Shown here: positions 1 to 9,384 of the stretch, piece after piece
Layout: each line of letters opens with the position of its first letter
Numbering within the stretch: the stretch's first letter is position 1
NCBI GenBank assembly: GCA_009838195.1
Contig: VXSC01000019.1
Coordinates: 1-64,000 of the forward strand
Origin: Rhodothermaceae bacterium
Lineage (GTDB): Bacteria > Bacteroidota > Rhodothermia > Rhodothermales > Bin80
Length of the DNA stretch: 64,000 bases
Direction: 5' to 3'
Made by a program: the position numbers and the translations under genes
Notes under the pieces: model-generated
Databases searched by the model: none
What the model was told of the DNA's origin: nothing
What the model saw: only the letters and a program-made list of their open reading frames with translations

Positions 1-18
1 ATACATAGCGCCCCGTAG

Positions 19-1302
19 CCTTATCTGACGGCCGTCCTACTATACCAGGGAAGTGGATACTTGCCGGATGATCTGACGGAGTCTGCAATGGAGTTTATGC
101 ATGCGCATGCGGGGTCTCCATTTCTTGTTTTTTTGTCCTATAACACGCCACATTCCCCCATGCAGGTGCCCGATGAGTGGTGGAATCAGGTGTTGGAGCT
201 CCGGCAAGATCCCCGATTCCCGGAACAGGAGGATACTCTCCATACACGTGCAGCTCTCGCGATGATGCTCAACATTGATTGGAACGTCGGCAGGGTCTTA
301 ACGCTTCTGGACAATTTATCCCTCACGGAAGAGACCATTGTGCTCTATTTTTCGGACAATGGCCCGAATGGTCCACGATGGAATGCCGACATGAAAGGCA
401 GGAAGGGATCTACGGATGAAGGAGGTGTTCGCTCACCACTTCTGATGCAATGGCCCGGTGTGATTGCTGAGGGTACTGTGATTACCGATATTACAGCTGC
501 TATTGATCTGATGCCAACCCTGGCTGAGTTCAGCAATATTGATCTCAACACCAATTACCTACTGGATGGAGTCAGCTTGGCTCCGTTACTACGAGGGGAG
601 ATAGAGTCTATGCCAGAGCGGCTCATTTTTTCTCACTGGAGAGGACGCACGAGTGTAAGGACCCAGACCTATCGTTTGGGGCATTCGGGAGGGCTCTTCG
701 ACATGGTGAATGATCGAGAGCAGCGTGTGGATTTGGCTTCGGAGTACCCTGAATTAGCAGATTCTCTGGAAGAAGCAAGAGCACGTTGGATTCGTGAGGT
801 AGTCCCCGAAGCTTACCGGAAGCACCCTTTTACTATTGGCTCCGAAGATGAAAGAATTACCTGGCTCCCTGCCCGGGATGCGACGGCATCGGAAGGGATC
901 AAACGCTCCAATCGGTATCCGAACGACAGCTTCCTAACCAACTGGACGAGTACGCAGGATTCCATTCTGTGGGAGGCGGATGTTCTGACTACCGGGGAAT
1001 ACAAAGCGACACTGTACTATACAACAGCAGTCGGGAATGAAGGCGCTCAAATTGACTTGAGCTTTGGCGACGCTTCGCTGCAAGCTACGATTGTGGAGGC
1101 ACACGATCCGGCTGAATACGGTATGAAGGAAGATCGTGTGCAGAGAATTGAGTCGTACGTCAAAGATTTTCGCCCGTTGGTACTAGGATCCATCTCCCTT
1201 GAAGCCGGGCAAGAGTCGCTTGTTTTGCAGGCAATCAGCATCCCTGGGAAGGCGGTCGCTGATGTTCGGCTTTTGCAACTGGAACGTGTCGTAGAATTGT
1301 AG
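19..1302 (+). CDS. Sulfatase (arylsulfatase family), C-terminal part, possibly broken
   Basis: This is the C-terminal part of a type I sulfatase, which hydrolyses sulfate esters, often on polysaccharides. Visible family signs are GYLPDDLTESAMEFM near the left edge, LSYNTPHSPMQ, the metal-site region YFSDNGPNGPRWN and GGVRSPLLMQWPG. After about residue 260 there is an extra beta-rich C-terminal domain of about 150 residues, likely carbohydrate-binding-like. The catalytic CxPSR formylglycine motif lies upstream of the window. The reading frame is stopped by TAG at 16-18, yet the residues just after it still look like sulfatase, so the gene is either a pseudogene, frameshifted, or carries a base error. 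A TTG at 61 could start the open frame but would leave no catalytic site, so it is not a believable start. Confidence 0.8.
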   Translation, partial: PYLTAVLLYQGSGYLPDDLTESAMEFMHAHAGSPFLVFLSYNTPHSPMQVPDEWWNQVLELRQDPRFPEQEDTLHTRAALAMMLNIDWNVGRVLTLLDNLSLTEETIVLYFSDNGPNGPRWNADMKGRKGSTDEGGVRSPLLMQWPGVIAEGTVITDITAAIDLMPTLAEFSNIDLNTNYLLDGVSLAPLLRGEIESMPERLIFSHWRGRTSVRTQTYRLGHSGGLFDMVNDREQRVDLASEYPELADSLEEARARWIREVVPEAYRKHPFTIGSEDERITWLPARDATASEGIKRSNRYPNDSFLTNWTSTQDSILWEADVLTTGEYKATLYYTTAVGNEGAQIDLSFGDASLQATIVEAHDPAEYGMKEDRVQRIESYVKDFRPLVLGSISLEAGQESLVLQAISIPGKAVADVRLLQLERVVEL

Positions 1303-1467
1303 GGAGCTCAGAAACTATTCAGGCGGCCTCCAGGAGATACAGTTTTTCCGCTGCCGATCAAGCTCCAAGGTGATGAGCTGCCATATGATACTGGTACCAA
1401 AGATTGGTTCTTGCTTGATCCTGGTCAATGATACATCATCTGCAGGAATAAGGAAGAAAGTATTGAG

Positions 1468-3780
1468 TTACCAGGTCACGCGGGTCCTTGGATTTTGACG
1501 ATCACCCGGAGAGATTTGATTGTTCAATAGCGGGGAGGGGAAGGTATTGTTGACGCTGAGTCTGAGTTCTTCATTCTCGGAAACGCTCTGAAGGAATTCT
1601 CCCACGACAAATAGGGCATTGTGTGCACCCTGTCCCCAATATGAGGAGCGAAAACGCATGCGCTGATCATTGAAGCCAACCCATGCACCAGTAACCAGTT
1701 CTGGGTGCATGATGATAAACCAGCCGTCAGCCCCTTCCTGTGTTGTTCCAGTTTTTCCCGCGAAATCATAACCATACAGGTTATAGCTGCTTCGGATACG
1801 AATTCCGGTACCATAGGGTTTATTGATCACATCCCGCAGCATGTCAATCACGATGGCGGTCTTTTCCTCTGAAAGGACCTCGCGCGGATGCGTGCGTAAT
1901 GAGTCCTGTTGATAGTCATAGACAACCCTGCCAGTCTCTTCGTTCACGATTCTGGTAATCATTACAGGGTCCGTCTGGATTCCCCGATTGGCAAAGGTAC
2001 TGTAGGCAGTAACAGATTCAAGAAGTGTGACCTCGCTTGTTCCCAATGCCAGGGACGGAACAGCGTCCAGCTCACTCCGGATTCCCATGTTTCTTGCAAG
2101 GTTGGCCACATTCAGTGGGTTGACATCGTGGATTACCTGTGCAGTGACAGTGTTCATAGAGCGGGCCAGCCCCTCTCGCATCGTCATCCATTCACCGCTG
2201 GTCTCGTCTCCAAAATTCTGCGGGCTCCAAATATCCCCTGTAAATTCATCCAGATATTGAAATACAGAATCGAGATACATTTTGTCCGGCGAGTAGTTAG
2301 CATCAATTGCGAATGCATAAGTAAAGGGTTTAAATACCGAGCCGGGCTGTCTCTTTGCAACACCCACATGGTCGTACCAATCCGTTGAAAGGTCCCGGCC
2401 ACCGACCCATGCTTTGATGTATCCGTTTGTCGGGTCCATTGCAACGAAGCCGTTTTCCAGTCGGCTTTTTGTCACTTTGAGCGAGTCAATAAATGCGGGA
2501 TCACTTTTGAGTTCCTGTAATGCCTCCGACCCGTTTTTGCCTTCCCTCAGAAGGTTTTGGTACCTCGTAGATTCCTGGATATAGGCATTCAGAACTGATG
2601 GATTACTTCGCCAAAACCACGCCCAGTGGTTATCAGGATCTGTGTGGCAAGGGTCCGTCACGTATTTGGAAATATCCTCTCCATATCGCATTCGAGGGCT
2701 GGAGGCAGCACTCCATTCACAGTTTACCACTGCCTGCAAACCGTCCAGTGTTCCCGTAACGGCAGAGCGAGCAAGTGATTGTAACCTGGAATCAAGAGTG
2801 GTCTCAATTCTCAGTCTGCTACTATAGATGTCGATGCCCTCTTCATCTCCCCATTCTGAGACCTGTTGACGTACTTGTTCAGCAAAATAAGGTGCAATGC
2901 TTTGCGTCACATCTGCGGTTCGGAGGCTGGTAGTGGTCAAGGAATCTCTCAGCATCTCATAGGAATCCCTATCCAGCCAGTCTTGCGTGATCATTCGTTG
3001 CAGTACGGTATTGCGACGGATTCTGGATCGCTCGGGATTTCGCAGGGGGTCATAGCGGTAGGTCCCCTTAAGAAGTCCAATCAGGGTTGCACTTTCAAGT
3101 ATATCCAGGTCGGATGCAGCTTTATTGAAATAGGTCCGTGCGGCAGCTTCAATCCCATAGGCATTATAGAGAAATGGGACGGTATTCAAATACATCTCAG
3201 CGATCTCATCTTTTGAGTAGAGCTGCTCCAGACGTACTGCGGTGACCATCTCTTTTAACTTTCGGGTCACACTGACTTCAAATCCAATCTGCTCATTGTA
3301 GATATTACGTGCTAGTTGTTGTGTGATGGTGGAACCACCCTGGCGCTCAAAAGGAAGTCCGAGTTCGCCAAGCAAGGATTGGGTAGCGGCAGAAGCTGTA
3401 CGAAATAGATTGACTCCCCAATGGTTATAGAATCGATGATCTTCCGTTGCGATCAATGCTTGACGTGCATAAATAGAGATGGAGTCAAACGGAACCCAGG
3501 TCCGGTTTTGGCGCCCAAATCGGGCCAACTCAATACCATCTGCTGTATAGGCTACGCTGGCATAGGATAGTTCAGGGTTCTCAATTTCCCGCAGAGAGGG
3601 TGTATTCCATGACAGGATCCACATGTATGTCAACAAAAAGAGCGCGCCGAGAATCACTAGCAGGGTTGGAATACTCAGGATAAATGCAGCATGCGCCGCA
3701 TCCTGTTTGCGGAAAATGCGAAGTAGCAGGTTCCTGTATCTCGCGATCGGTGAGAGCCGTTTTTGTTTTTCTTTTGGCAT
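1468..3780 (-). CDS. mrcA: Class A penicillin-binding protein (PBP1A-type transglycosylase/transpeptidase)
   Basis: Bifunctional peptidoglycan synthase of 770 residues anchored in the inner membrane. A basic cytoplasmic tail is followed by one membrane helix (about residues 31-55). The GT51 glycosyltransferase domain shows ATEDHRFYNHWG with catalytic Glu113 and GGSTITQQLARNIYNEQ. The transpeptidase domain has PGSVFKPF (nucleophile Ser481, Lys484), SMN (541-543) and GKTGTT (Lys676). Between the two domains lies an extra stretch (about 345-445) with two cysteines; long inserts here are common in Bacteroidota PBP1A proteins as I recall them. It stands alone, divergent from the rhomboid gene. The symbol is assigned by family only. 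Confidence 0.93.
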   Translation of the reverse strand: MPKEKQKRLSPIARYRNLLLRIFRKQDAAHAAFILSIPTLLVILGALFLLTYMWILSWNTPSLREIENPELSYASVAYTADGIELARFGRQNRTWVPFDSISIYARQALIATEDHRFYNHWGVNLFRTASAATQSLLGELGLPFERQGGSTITQQLARNIYNEQIGFEVSVTRKLKEMVTAVRLEQLYSKDEIAEMYLNTVPFLYNAYGIEAAARTYFNKAASDLDILESATLIGLLKGTYRYDPLRNPERSRIRRNTVLQRMITQDWLDRDSYEMLRDSLTTTSLRTADVTQSIAPYFAEQVRQQVSEWGDEEGIDIYSSRLRIETTLDSRLQSLARSAVTGTLDGLQAVVNCEWSAASSPRMRYGEDISKYVTDPCHTDPDNHWAWFWRSNPSVLNAYIQESTRYQNLLREGKNGSEALQELKSDPAFIDSLKVTKSRLENGFVAMDPTNGYIKAWVGGRDLSTDWYDHVGVAKRQPGSVFKPFTYAFAIDANYSPDKMYLDSVFQYLDEFTGDIWSPQNFGDETSGEWMTMREGLARSMNTVTAQVIHDVNPLNVANLARNMGIRSELDAVPSLALGTSEVTLLESVTAYSTFANRGIQTDPVMITRIVNEETGRVVYDYQQDSLRTHPREVLSEEKTAIVIDMLRDVINKPYGTGIRIRSSYNLYGYDFAGKTGTTQEGADGWFIIMHPELVTGAWVGFNDQRMRFRSSYWGQGAHNALFVVGEFLQSVSENEELRLSVNNTFPSPLLNNQISPGDRQNPRTRVTW

Positions 3781-4070
3781 TGAGGAAGATTAACACATCC
3801 AGAGCGAAGCATACAGGACTAAACGTGATTGATACCAATCACCAGCAGCAGGATCATTTGAGCTGCTTACCAAAGTCTCGGTCAGCCCAGAGGATTGATT
3901 AGCTATTCTACTAACGATGTTCCAAGATATTTCGTACTCAGCATTTTGTGCTGCAGTGACAGGGATGGCGCAAGGATCCAGATGTGGGAGTACTTTCTTG
4001 GCGGAATCGAAATTCACGCAACTAAAATGCATTCTGTAGGCTATAACCCGGTATTGATAAGCTGTTACGG

Positions 4071-4712
4071 ATGTCTTATTACTCATATGGTGGTTTTGGA
4101 GGATTTGGAGCATTCCCCCCGATCATAAAAAACCTTCTCATCATTAACGGGCTCGTGTTCCTTAGTCAGCTAATTGCTTATGAGCCGTTGGTTTTATGGT
4201 TTGGATTGTGGCCATTATCCTCTGGGTTTCAGGTCCATCAGCTAGTGAGCTATAGTTTTCTGCATGGTGGATGGGGACACCTCTTCTTCAATATGTTTGC
4301 GCTCTGGATGTTCGGTGCGCAAATTGAGAATACATGGGGATCCCGACGTTTTTTGATTTACTACGGAGTTTGTGTAATTGGAGCTGCTCTTGCGCAGCTT
4401 GCGGTCGCTGCCGCTACGGGAATGAACTATGTCACCATCGGCGCATCCGGCGGAGTATTTGGAATCCTTCTAGCATTCGGGCTGATGTTCCCGGAGCAGC
4501 GCATCATGTTGATTTTCCCGCCAATTCCCATGAAAGCCAAATTCTTTGTGATCGGATATGGTGTTTTGGAATTCTTTCTTGCAACGTCCGGCACGCAGCC
4601 AGGAGTGGCAAATTGGGCCCACTTGGCCGGGATGGCCACAGGGTTCTTATTGATCACCTATTGGCACGGTGGACTCCCTTTTAGGTCGGGAAAGTCAGAT
4701 GATTACTATTGA
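4071..4712 (+). CDS. Rhomboid family intramembrane serine protease
   Basis: A 213-residue multi-pass membrane protein of the rhomboid family, which cleaves substrate helices inside the membrane. The conserved HGGWGHLFFNMFALWMFG segment (residues 65-82) supplies the oxyanion His/Asn region. GASGGVFG carries catalytic Ser126 and WAHLAGMATG carries His184, so the Ser-His dyad is intact. A glycine/tyrosine-rich N-terminus precedes the first helix. The ATG at 4071 is the only start that keeps this N-terminus. The gene is divergent from the PBP gene and convergent with ispG. Its substrate cannot be told from sequence. Confidence 0.93.
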   Translation: MSYYSYGGFGGFGAFPPIIKNLLIINGLVFLSQLIAYEPLVLWFGLWPLSSGFQVHQLVSYSFLHGGWGHLFFNMFALWMFGAQIENTWGSRRFLIYYGVCVIGAALAQLAVAAATGMNYVTIGASGGVFGILLAFGLMFPEQRIMLIFPPIPMKAKFFVIGYGVLEFFLATSGTQPGVANWAHLAGMATGFLLITYWHGGLPFRSGKSDDYY

Positions 4713-4768
4713 TACGGCGTGAGGGCGTACGAGGCAAGTACGGATGCTAAGGGCAGTTCGCGAAACCT

Positions 4769-5860
4769 CTAGGTCGTAGATTGGGCATCCTCTTCAGGCT
4801 CCCATGCTTCAATCGCTTCTAGGACCGTGTCTACGATCTTGGATTCTGGTACTGTGCCAACGACCTTGCCTTGCTTAAACAGGTGTGCTCGTCCGCGGCC
4901 GAGTGAAATGCCAAGGTCCGCTCCCTGTGCTTCTCCGGGGCCATTCACAGCGCATCCCATCAATGCTACTGTCACATCCTTTTCGAATTTGCGGGCATTC
5001 ACGGCCGTTTCAACTTCCTCAACAATAGAGAACAGGTCTCCATTCAGCCGACCACAGGTGGGACATGCGATAATGTTTACCCCAGGACGTCCAATTCGGA
5101 GTGATTTGAGGATCGTATGGGCAGTTTCGACTTCCTTGACGGAATCAGTTGCCAGTGAGACACGGATCGTATCCCCGATACCGTCTGCCAATAATGCACC
5201 AATCCCAATCGAACTCTTGATGGTACCCACCTTGAATGAACCAGATTCCGTGACTCCCAGGTGAAGGGGAAAGTCGGTTCGTTCCGCAAGAAGCCGGTAG
5301 GCTTGGATCATAAAGAAAACATCGGAGTGTTTCACAGAGATTACAATGTCCTCGAACCCGTGCCGTGAACAAATTTCAACGTGGCGCAGAGCACTCTCCA
5401 GGAGCGCTTCTGGTTGGGGGTAGCCATATTTATCAAGAATGTCACGCTCTAGTGAGCCGCTGTTTACACCGATACGAATTGGTAGGCCCGCCTCCTTGGC
5501 TGCTAGAAGAACTTCACGTTCCCATTCTTGCTTCCCAATATTGCCCGGGTTGATTCTGACTTTTGCAACCCCCGCTTCAATCGCCTTCAAGGCGTAGGTA
5601 TGATTAAAGTGAATATCGGCTACGATAGGGACAGTGGATCCCTGTACGATGTCACGAAGTGCATCAGCATCTTCTGGTCGTGGTACAGCAACACGAACGA
5701 TATCGGCCCCGGCTTCTGCCAGTTGGGCGATCTCATGAAGGGTTTCTTCAACTTTATGAGTCTTGGATACGGTCATGGACTGCACCGCAATCGGTGCATG
5801 ACCACCAATCTGGACCGGTCCTACCTGTACAGGGCGAGAATCTCTTCTGGGTCGTTGCAT
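4769..5860 (-). CDS. ispG: 4-hydroxy-3-methylbut-2-enyl diphosphate synthase (IspG/GcpE)
   Basis: Penultimate enzyme of the MEP isoprenoid pathway, converting MEcPP to HMBPP with a [4Fe-4S] cluster. The 363-residue length fits the short bacterial form without the plant-type insert. A TIM-barrel part begins with IGGHAPIAVQSMT. The C-terminal iron-sulfur part has CPTCGR (Cys266, Cys269) and MGCAVNGPGE (Cys303, Glu310), all three cluster cysteines and the acidic fourth ligand. The gene is monocistronic and divergent from the downstream propeller gene. Its presence implies that isoprenoids are made by the MEP route. Confidence 0.97.
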   Translation of the reverse strand: MQRPRRDSRPVQVGPVQIGGHAPIAVQSMTVSKTHKVEETLHEIAQLAEAGADIVRVAVPRPEDADALRDIVQGSTVPIVADIHFNHTYALKAIEAGVAKVRINPGNIGKQEWEREVLLAAKEAGLPIRIGVNSGSLERDILDKYGYPQPEALLESALRHVEICSRHGFEDIVISVKHSDVFFMIQAYRLLAERTDFPLHLGVTESGSFKVGTIKSSIGIGALLADGIGDTIRVSLATDSVKEVETAHTILKSLRIGRPGVNIIACPTCGRLNGDLFSIVEEVETAVNARKFEKDVTVALMGCAVNGPGEAQGADLGISLGRGRAHLFKQGKVVGTVPESKIVDTVLEAIEAWEPEEDAQSTT

Positions 5861-5979
5861 TCAAGATTACACTTGTGACGAATACTTTTACGGTTAACAC
5901 AGGGCATTTGTGCTCACAACAAGAATGATCCCTGAGCATATCCTGATAGTCTTGCAGGAGTTCGAGTAGAGTCAGATTA

Positions 5980-6013
5980 TTTGTAAGCTAACTAATCCCT
6001 AAATATAGCTTTG
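5980..6013 (+). promoter_or_regulatory. Candidate Bacteroidota-type promoter for the beta-propeller gene
   Basis: TTTG at 5980-5983 and a perfect TAGCTTTG (TAnnTTTG) at 6006-6013, separated by 22 bases, a little longer than the usual 19. The expected start of transcription is near 6020, leaving a leader of about 70 bases before the ATG at 6092. Assigned by motif only. Confidence 0.5.
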
Positions 6014-6091
6014 TAGAGACAGTATTGTGCAACTCTATTTTAATTCACGCGTCATACACGCCCCACCACATCCACAAATTTGCATTGATAG

Positions 6092-7291
6092 ATGACAACA
6101 TCGGGCAGTCTGCTACAGAGAGTCCTCCTTATCGTGATTGTTTTACCCTTCAGTGCCTATGCTCAGCAAGATTCATTCAAAGCAGTGAATATTGACAGCT
6201 CGAAGGTTCAGATCAAAACCAGTGATCCTGCGAATTCAACTGCAACCTGTACGGTCAGTGATGAACCGATTCTTGTTATTGGGGATAACGAAGAAGATGA
6301 ATATCAGATATTCTCCTCTATCCGTGGTACAGGGCGTCTTTCGGATGGATCGATCGCTGTAGCTGATCGCACATCTGCTGAAATTCGCATCTTTGATGAG
6401 GCCGGTCAGCATCTTAGGTCTATGGGAAGACGTGGGAATGGGCCTGGTGAATTCAAGAATCCGTTCATTCTATGGGTCGCCGAAGGAGATACAATCTGGG
6501 TCGGGGATTACCGTCCATGGCGCTACAAATTATTCACATCCAAAGGTGATTTCATTCGACAGGTAAGCCTCGAGCCGGAATACCTGAATCCTTCCAGTGC
6601 TGGTGGAGGGGTGCTTGATAATGGATTTACGGTAAATACGATTCGTAAGGGCGTCAGGGGGGCAGATTTCACGGTTGACGATACATTGATCGTCGAGGTT
6701 CACGATCCCAGAGGCACGCTTAAAGGAAGTCTAGTCAGAATGCCCAATCGACCTGCTCGCCCGCTTCGCGAAGGGGCGCTCTTTATGGTGTCTCCTCTAT
6801 TCTCTTCATGGGCAATGGTTGACGCCAGAGGAGAAACCATTGCGCTGGCACACGGGAGCAAGCCGGAGGTGCAGATTCTGGATAGTAATCTCAATCTGAA
6901 GACGATTATTCGCTGGATTGATCCACCTCGGGAGGTGAAGCGTAATGATATCCGTGCTTCGCGTCAGAATTATCGGAATGCCCGAGACCCTTCACGGTGG
7001 GGTGAAAGCGACGATGATATGGTGAGCCGGGATCGCCCGGTAGCAGATTTTTTCCCAGCCTTATCCAGGGTTGAGGTAGGCCGTGATGGCTGGATTTGGG
7101 TACGGAAATACAACCGACCTGGAGAAGATGGTGGATGGCTCGCATTTAATGGGGATGGGGAGTTCGTTTGTCATATGGCGACACTTCCCGGTTCGCCTGA
7201 TGAATTTGGTGAGGACTACGTACTTTTGCTTGGCGAGTCCGAATCCGGTGCTGAAACCGTTCAACTGCACCGCCTCTCGAGACCTTTCTAG
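6092..7291 (+). CDS. Secreted 6-bladed beta-propeller protein
   Basis: A 399-residue exported protein of the 6-bladed beta-propeller type found in Bacteroidota. A Sec signal peptide (residues 1-25, ending AYA before QQ) is followed by repeated blade segments such as GRLSDGSIAVADRTSAEIRI, GQHLRSMGRRGNGPGEFKNP and GDTIWVGDYRPWRYKLF, the typical NHL-like pattern of a short hydrophobic strand plus GxxPGEF turn. No catalytic residues can be named and no partner gene adjoins it, so its role (binding or scaffold in the periplasm or at the surface) is unknown. It is preceded by a good TAGCTTTG promoter element. Confidence 0.8.
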   Translation: MTTSGSLLQRVLLIVIVLPFSAYAQQDSFKAVNIDSSKVQIKTSDPANSTATCTVSDEPILVIGDNEEDEYQIFSSIRGTGRLSDGSIAVADRTSAEIRIFDEAGQHLRSMGRRGNGPGEFKNPFILWVAEGDTIWVGDYRPWRYKLFTSKGDFIRQVSLEPEYLNPSSAGGGVLDNGFTVNTIRKGVRGADFTVDDTLIVEVHDPRGTLKGSLVRMPNRPARPLREGALFMVSPLFSSWAMVDARGETIALAHGSKPEVQILDSNLNLKTIIRWIDPPREVKRNDIRASRQNYRNARDPSRWGESDDDMVSRDRPVADFFPALSRVEVGRDGWIWVRKYNRPGEDGGWLAFNGDGEFVCHMATLPGSPDEFGEDYVLLLGESESGAETVQLHRLSRPF

Positions 7292-7473
7292 ATGGGTCGT
7301 ATCGAAATGAAGTTTGGTTTTTTCAGAGGTAGATATTGATTGAGTAGGCTACCGCTTAACAACGCGACGTACATACAAGAAAGATGTCTGGGGAACCACA
7401 GGAAGGAGCCGAATGTCAGAGTGGATGCCGGAGGATTTGGTTGCAGGTAATCCTTAGTGAAGTGGCTTGAAGC

Positions 7474-8574
7474 ATGATTCCCTACAAATACGTACAGTGG
7501 GATGAAGTAAAACATGGTGGAAAGCCCACTACGTTTGAACAACTGTTTGATCTTTTTCAGCAACTGCTTCAGTTTACAGCTGGCGATGCCACAGAAGCAC
7601 TGAACTGGCTCACACAACTGGATCAACGCTATAATCTTACCGATTCACAATCCGGGATTGGGGACTTTATCGAAGAGCTTAAATCAAGGGGGTATCTTCG
7701 AGAGGACGGGCAGGGATCCCTACAATTAACGGCTAAGACTGAACGCAGTCTGCGGGATCGTTCCCTAGAGGAGATTTTCCGGCAACTCCGCAAAGCTGGT
7801 AAAGGCCAACATCGGACCCCATACGAGGGTATTGGGGACGAGCGTTTACCCGAAACAAGACCTTGGCGGTTTGGGGATGATCCACATCTTTTGAATGTGA
7901 CGGATACACTCTCAAACTCGTATCGGCGTGGTGGGATTGACGACTGGTCGTTACTGGAAGAAGATTATGCAGTTCACGAGACCGATCATCAGTCGAATCA
8001 GTCGACAGTGCTGATGATTGACCTGAGCCACTCGATGATCCTGTATGGAGAGGATCGCATTACTCCTGCCCGTAAAACGGCAATGGCTTTAGCAGAACTG
8101 ATCCTGCGCCGCTATGCAAAGGATACGCTGGATATCGTTGCATTTGGAGATGATGCATGGGAGGTATCCATCAAGGATTTACCGTACCTGCAGGTGGGAC
8201 CTTATCACACGAATACGCACGCCGGGCTTCGCCGTGCACGCGAAATTCTCCGCCGACGAAAAAACCGGAATAAGCAGATATTCATGATTACCGATGGGAA
8301 GCCGAGTTGTCATTTTGAACGGGGAAAGCTTTACAAGAATGTATTCGGATTGGATCGCAAAATTGTGAACAAGGTGCTGGATGAGGCCGTCATTTGCCGC
8401 CGGGAGGGAATCACGATTACAACCTTTATGATTGCAAGAGATCCATACCTGCAGGGATTTGTCCGTCAGCTCACGGATGCAAACCATGGACGGGCATACT
8501 ATGCAGACCTAGATAATCTGGGAGAGTTTCTGTTTGAAGATTATGTGCGCAACCGGCGCAAGTATCTGCATTAG
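7474..8574 (+). CDS. VWA-domain protein with intact MIDAS motif
   Basis: A 366-residue protein without signal peptide. The N-terminal 170 residues are helical and charged. The C-terminal half is a von Willebrand factor A domain starting at VLMIDLSHSM, where Asp183, Ser185 and Ser187 form the DxSxS metal site, with the later VAFGDDA and FMITDGKPS strands. Proteins of this build often act with a MoxR-type AAA ATPase, but none is seen nearby. It leads a tight operon: 14 bases to rsmA, then 4 to mgtE. Function unknown; the VWA fold is certain. Confidence 0.85.
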   Translation: MIPYKYVQWDEVKHGGKPTTFEQLFDLFQQLLQFTAGDATEALNWLTQLDQRYNLTDSQSGIGDFIEELKSRGYLREDGQGSLQLTAKTERSLRDRSLEEIFRQLRKAGKGQHRTPYEGIGDERLPETRPWRFGDDPHLLNVTDTLSNSYRRGGIDDWSLLEEDYAVHETDHQSNQSTVLMIDLSHSMILYGEDRITPARKTAMALAELILRRYAKDTLDIVAFGDDAWEVSIKDLPYLQVGPYHTNTHAGLRRAREILRRRKNRNKQIFMITDGKPSCHFERGKLYKNVFGLDRKIVNKVLDEAVICRREGITITTFMIARDPYLQGFVRQLTDANHGRAYYADLDNLGEFLFEDYVRNRRKYLH

Positions 8575-8588
8575 GAGAACTGAGTATT

Positions 8589-9380
8589 GTGAAATCGCCG
8601 ATTCCACCCAAAAAGAGCCTAGGGCAGCATTTCCTGAACGATCCCAATACTGCCCGTCGTATTGTTGGAGCGCTGGAAGCACCAGCGGATGCACATGTAG
8701 TGGAGATTGGTCCAGGTGTCGGTGCTCTGACGGGGCTTCTACATGGACGCTTTGAAAATTTTGAAGCGATTGAAGTAGATTCACGGGCAGTCACACATCT
8801 TCGTGAATGTTATCCAGACTTAAATATGCGGCAGGCGGATGTACTTGAAATGGATTGGCGGAGTCTCGGTGATCTACCGTTACACATCATCGGCAACTTG
8901 CCCTACAACATTACCAGTCCCATTCTATTCGGGCTATTGGCTGCGTATGATGTCATGAGTCAGGCGGTTTTGATGGTTCAAAGAGAGGTCGCTGAACGAA
9001 TCGTGGCACAGCCCCGCACCAAGGCGTATGGAATTCCAAGCGTATTTGCGCAGCTATATGCCCGTCCGAGTATATTATTCAAGGTCAGCCGCAATGTATT
9101 TGAACCCAAGCCAGCTGTGGAGAGCGTGGTAATTCGGCTTGATTTTGAAGGGGTAGAAGCCCCGGATGTAGACTCGGGGCTACTGCATGCGGTGGTTCGT
9201 GCAGGGTTTGGGATGCGGCGGAAGGTACTTCGAAATAGTCTTCAGAAGTGGGCTGCTGATATCCCGGATCGCTGGAGGCGGTGTCGCGCAGAAGAATTGT
9301 CCCCTGCTGATTATGTGATGCTTGCACGTTATTTTCAAGATCGTTCGCAAATCATTCGAGATTCTTTAGACAACCAGTAA
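8589..9380 (+). CDS. rsmA: 16S rRNA (adenine1518-N6/adenine1519-N6)-dimethyltransferase
   Basis: RsmA/KsgA dimethylates two adjacent adenines in helix 45 of 16S rRNA late in small-subunit assembly, using S-adenosylmethionine. The 263 residues include the N-terminal KKSLGQHFL signature, the SAM-binding EIGPGVGALTGLL (from residue 39) and the catalytic NLPY motif (103-106). The start is GTG at 8589, which gives the usual short N-terminus before KKSLGQ. It lies 14 bases after the VWA gene and 4 bases before mgtE, so the three are probably one transcript. Confidence 0.96.
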   Translation: MKSPIPPKKSLGQHFLNDPNTARRIVGALEAPADAHVVEIGPGVGALTGLLHGRFENFEAIEVDSRAVTHLRECYPDLNMRQADVLEMDWRSLGDLPLHIIGNLPYNITSPILFGLLAAYDVMSQAVLMVQREVAERIVAQPRTKAYGIPSVFAQLYARPSILFKVSRNVFEPKPAVESVVIRLDFEGVEAPDVDSGLLHAVVRAGFGMRRKVLRNSLQKWAADIPDRWRRCRAEELSPADYVMLARYFQDRSQIIRDSLDNQ

Positions 9381-9384
9381 TTGA

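Noticed and set aside
1909..2388. Plus-strand open frame opposite the PBP gene (159 codons)
   Set aside because: Lies inside the transpeptidase domain of a clear gene and has no recognisable fold.
3790..4113. Minus-strand open frame between the PBP and rhomboid genes
   Set aside because: No family resemblance, overlaps the rhomboid start, and the region is better read as divergent promoter space.
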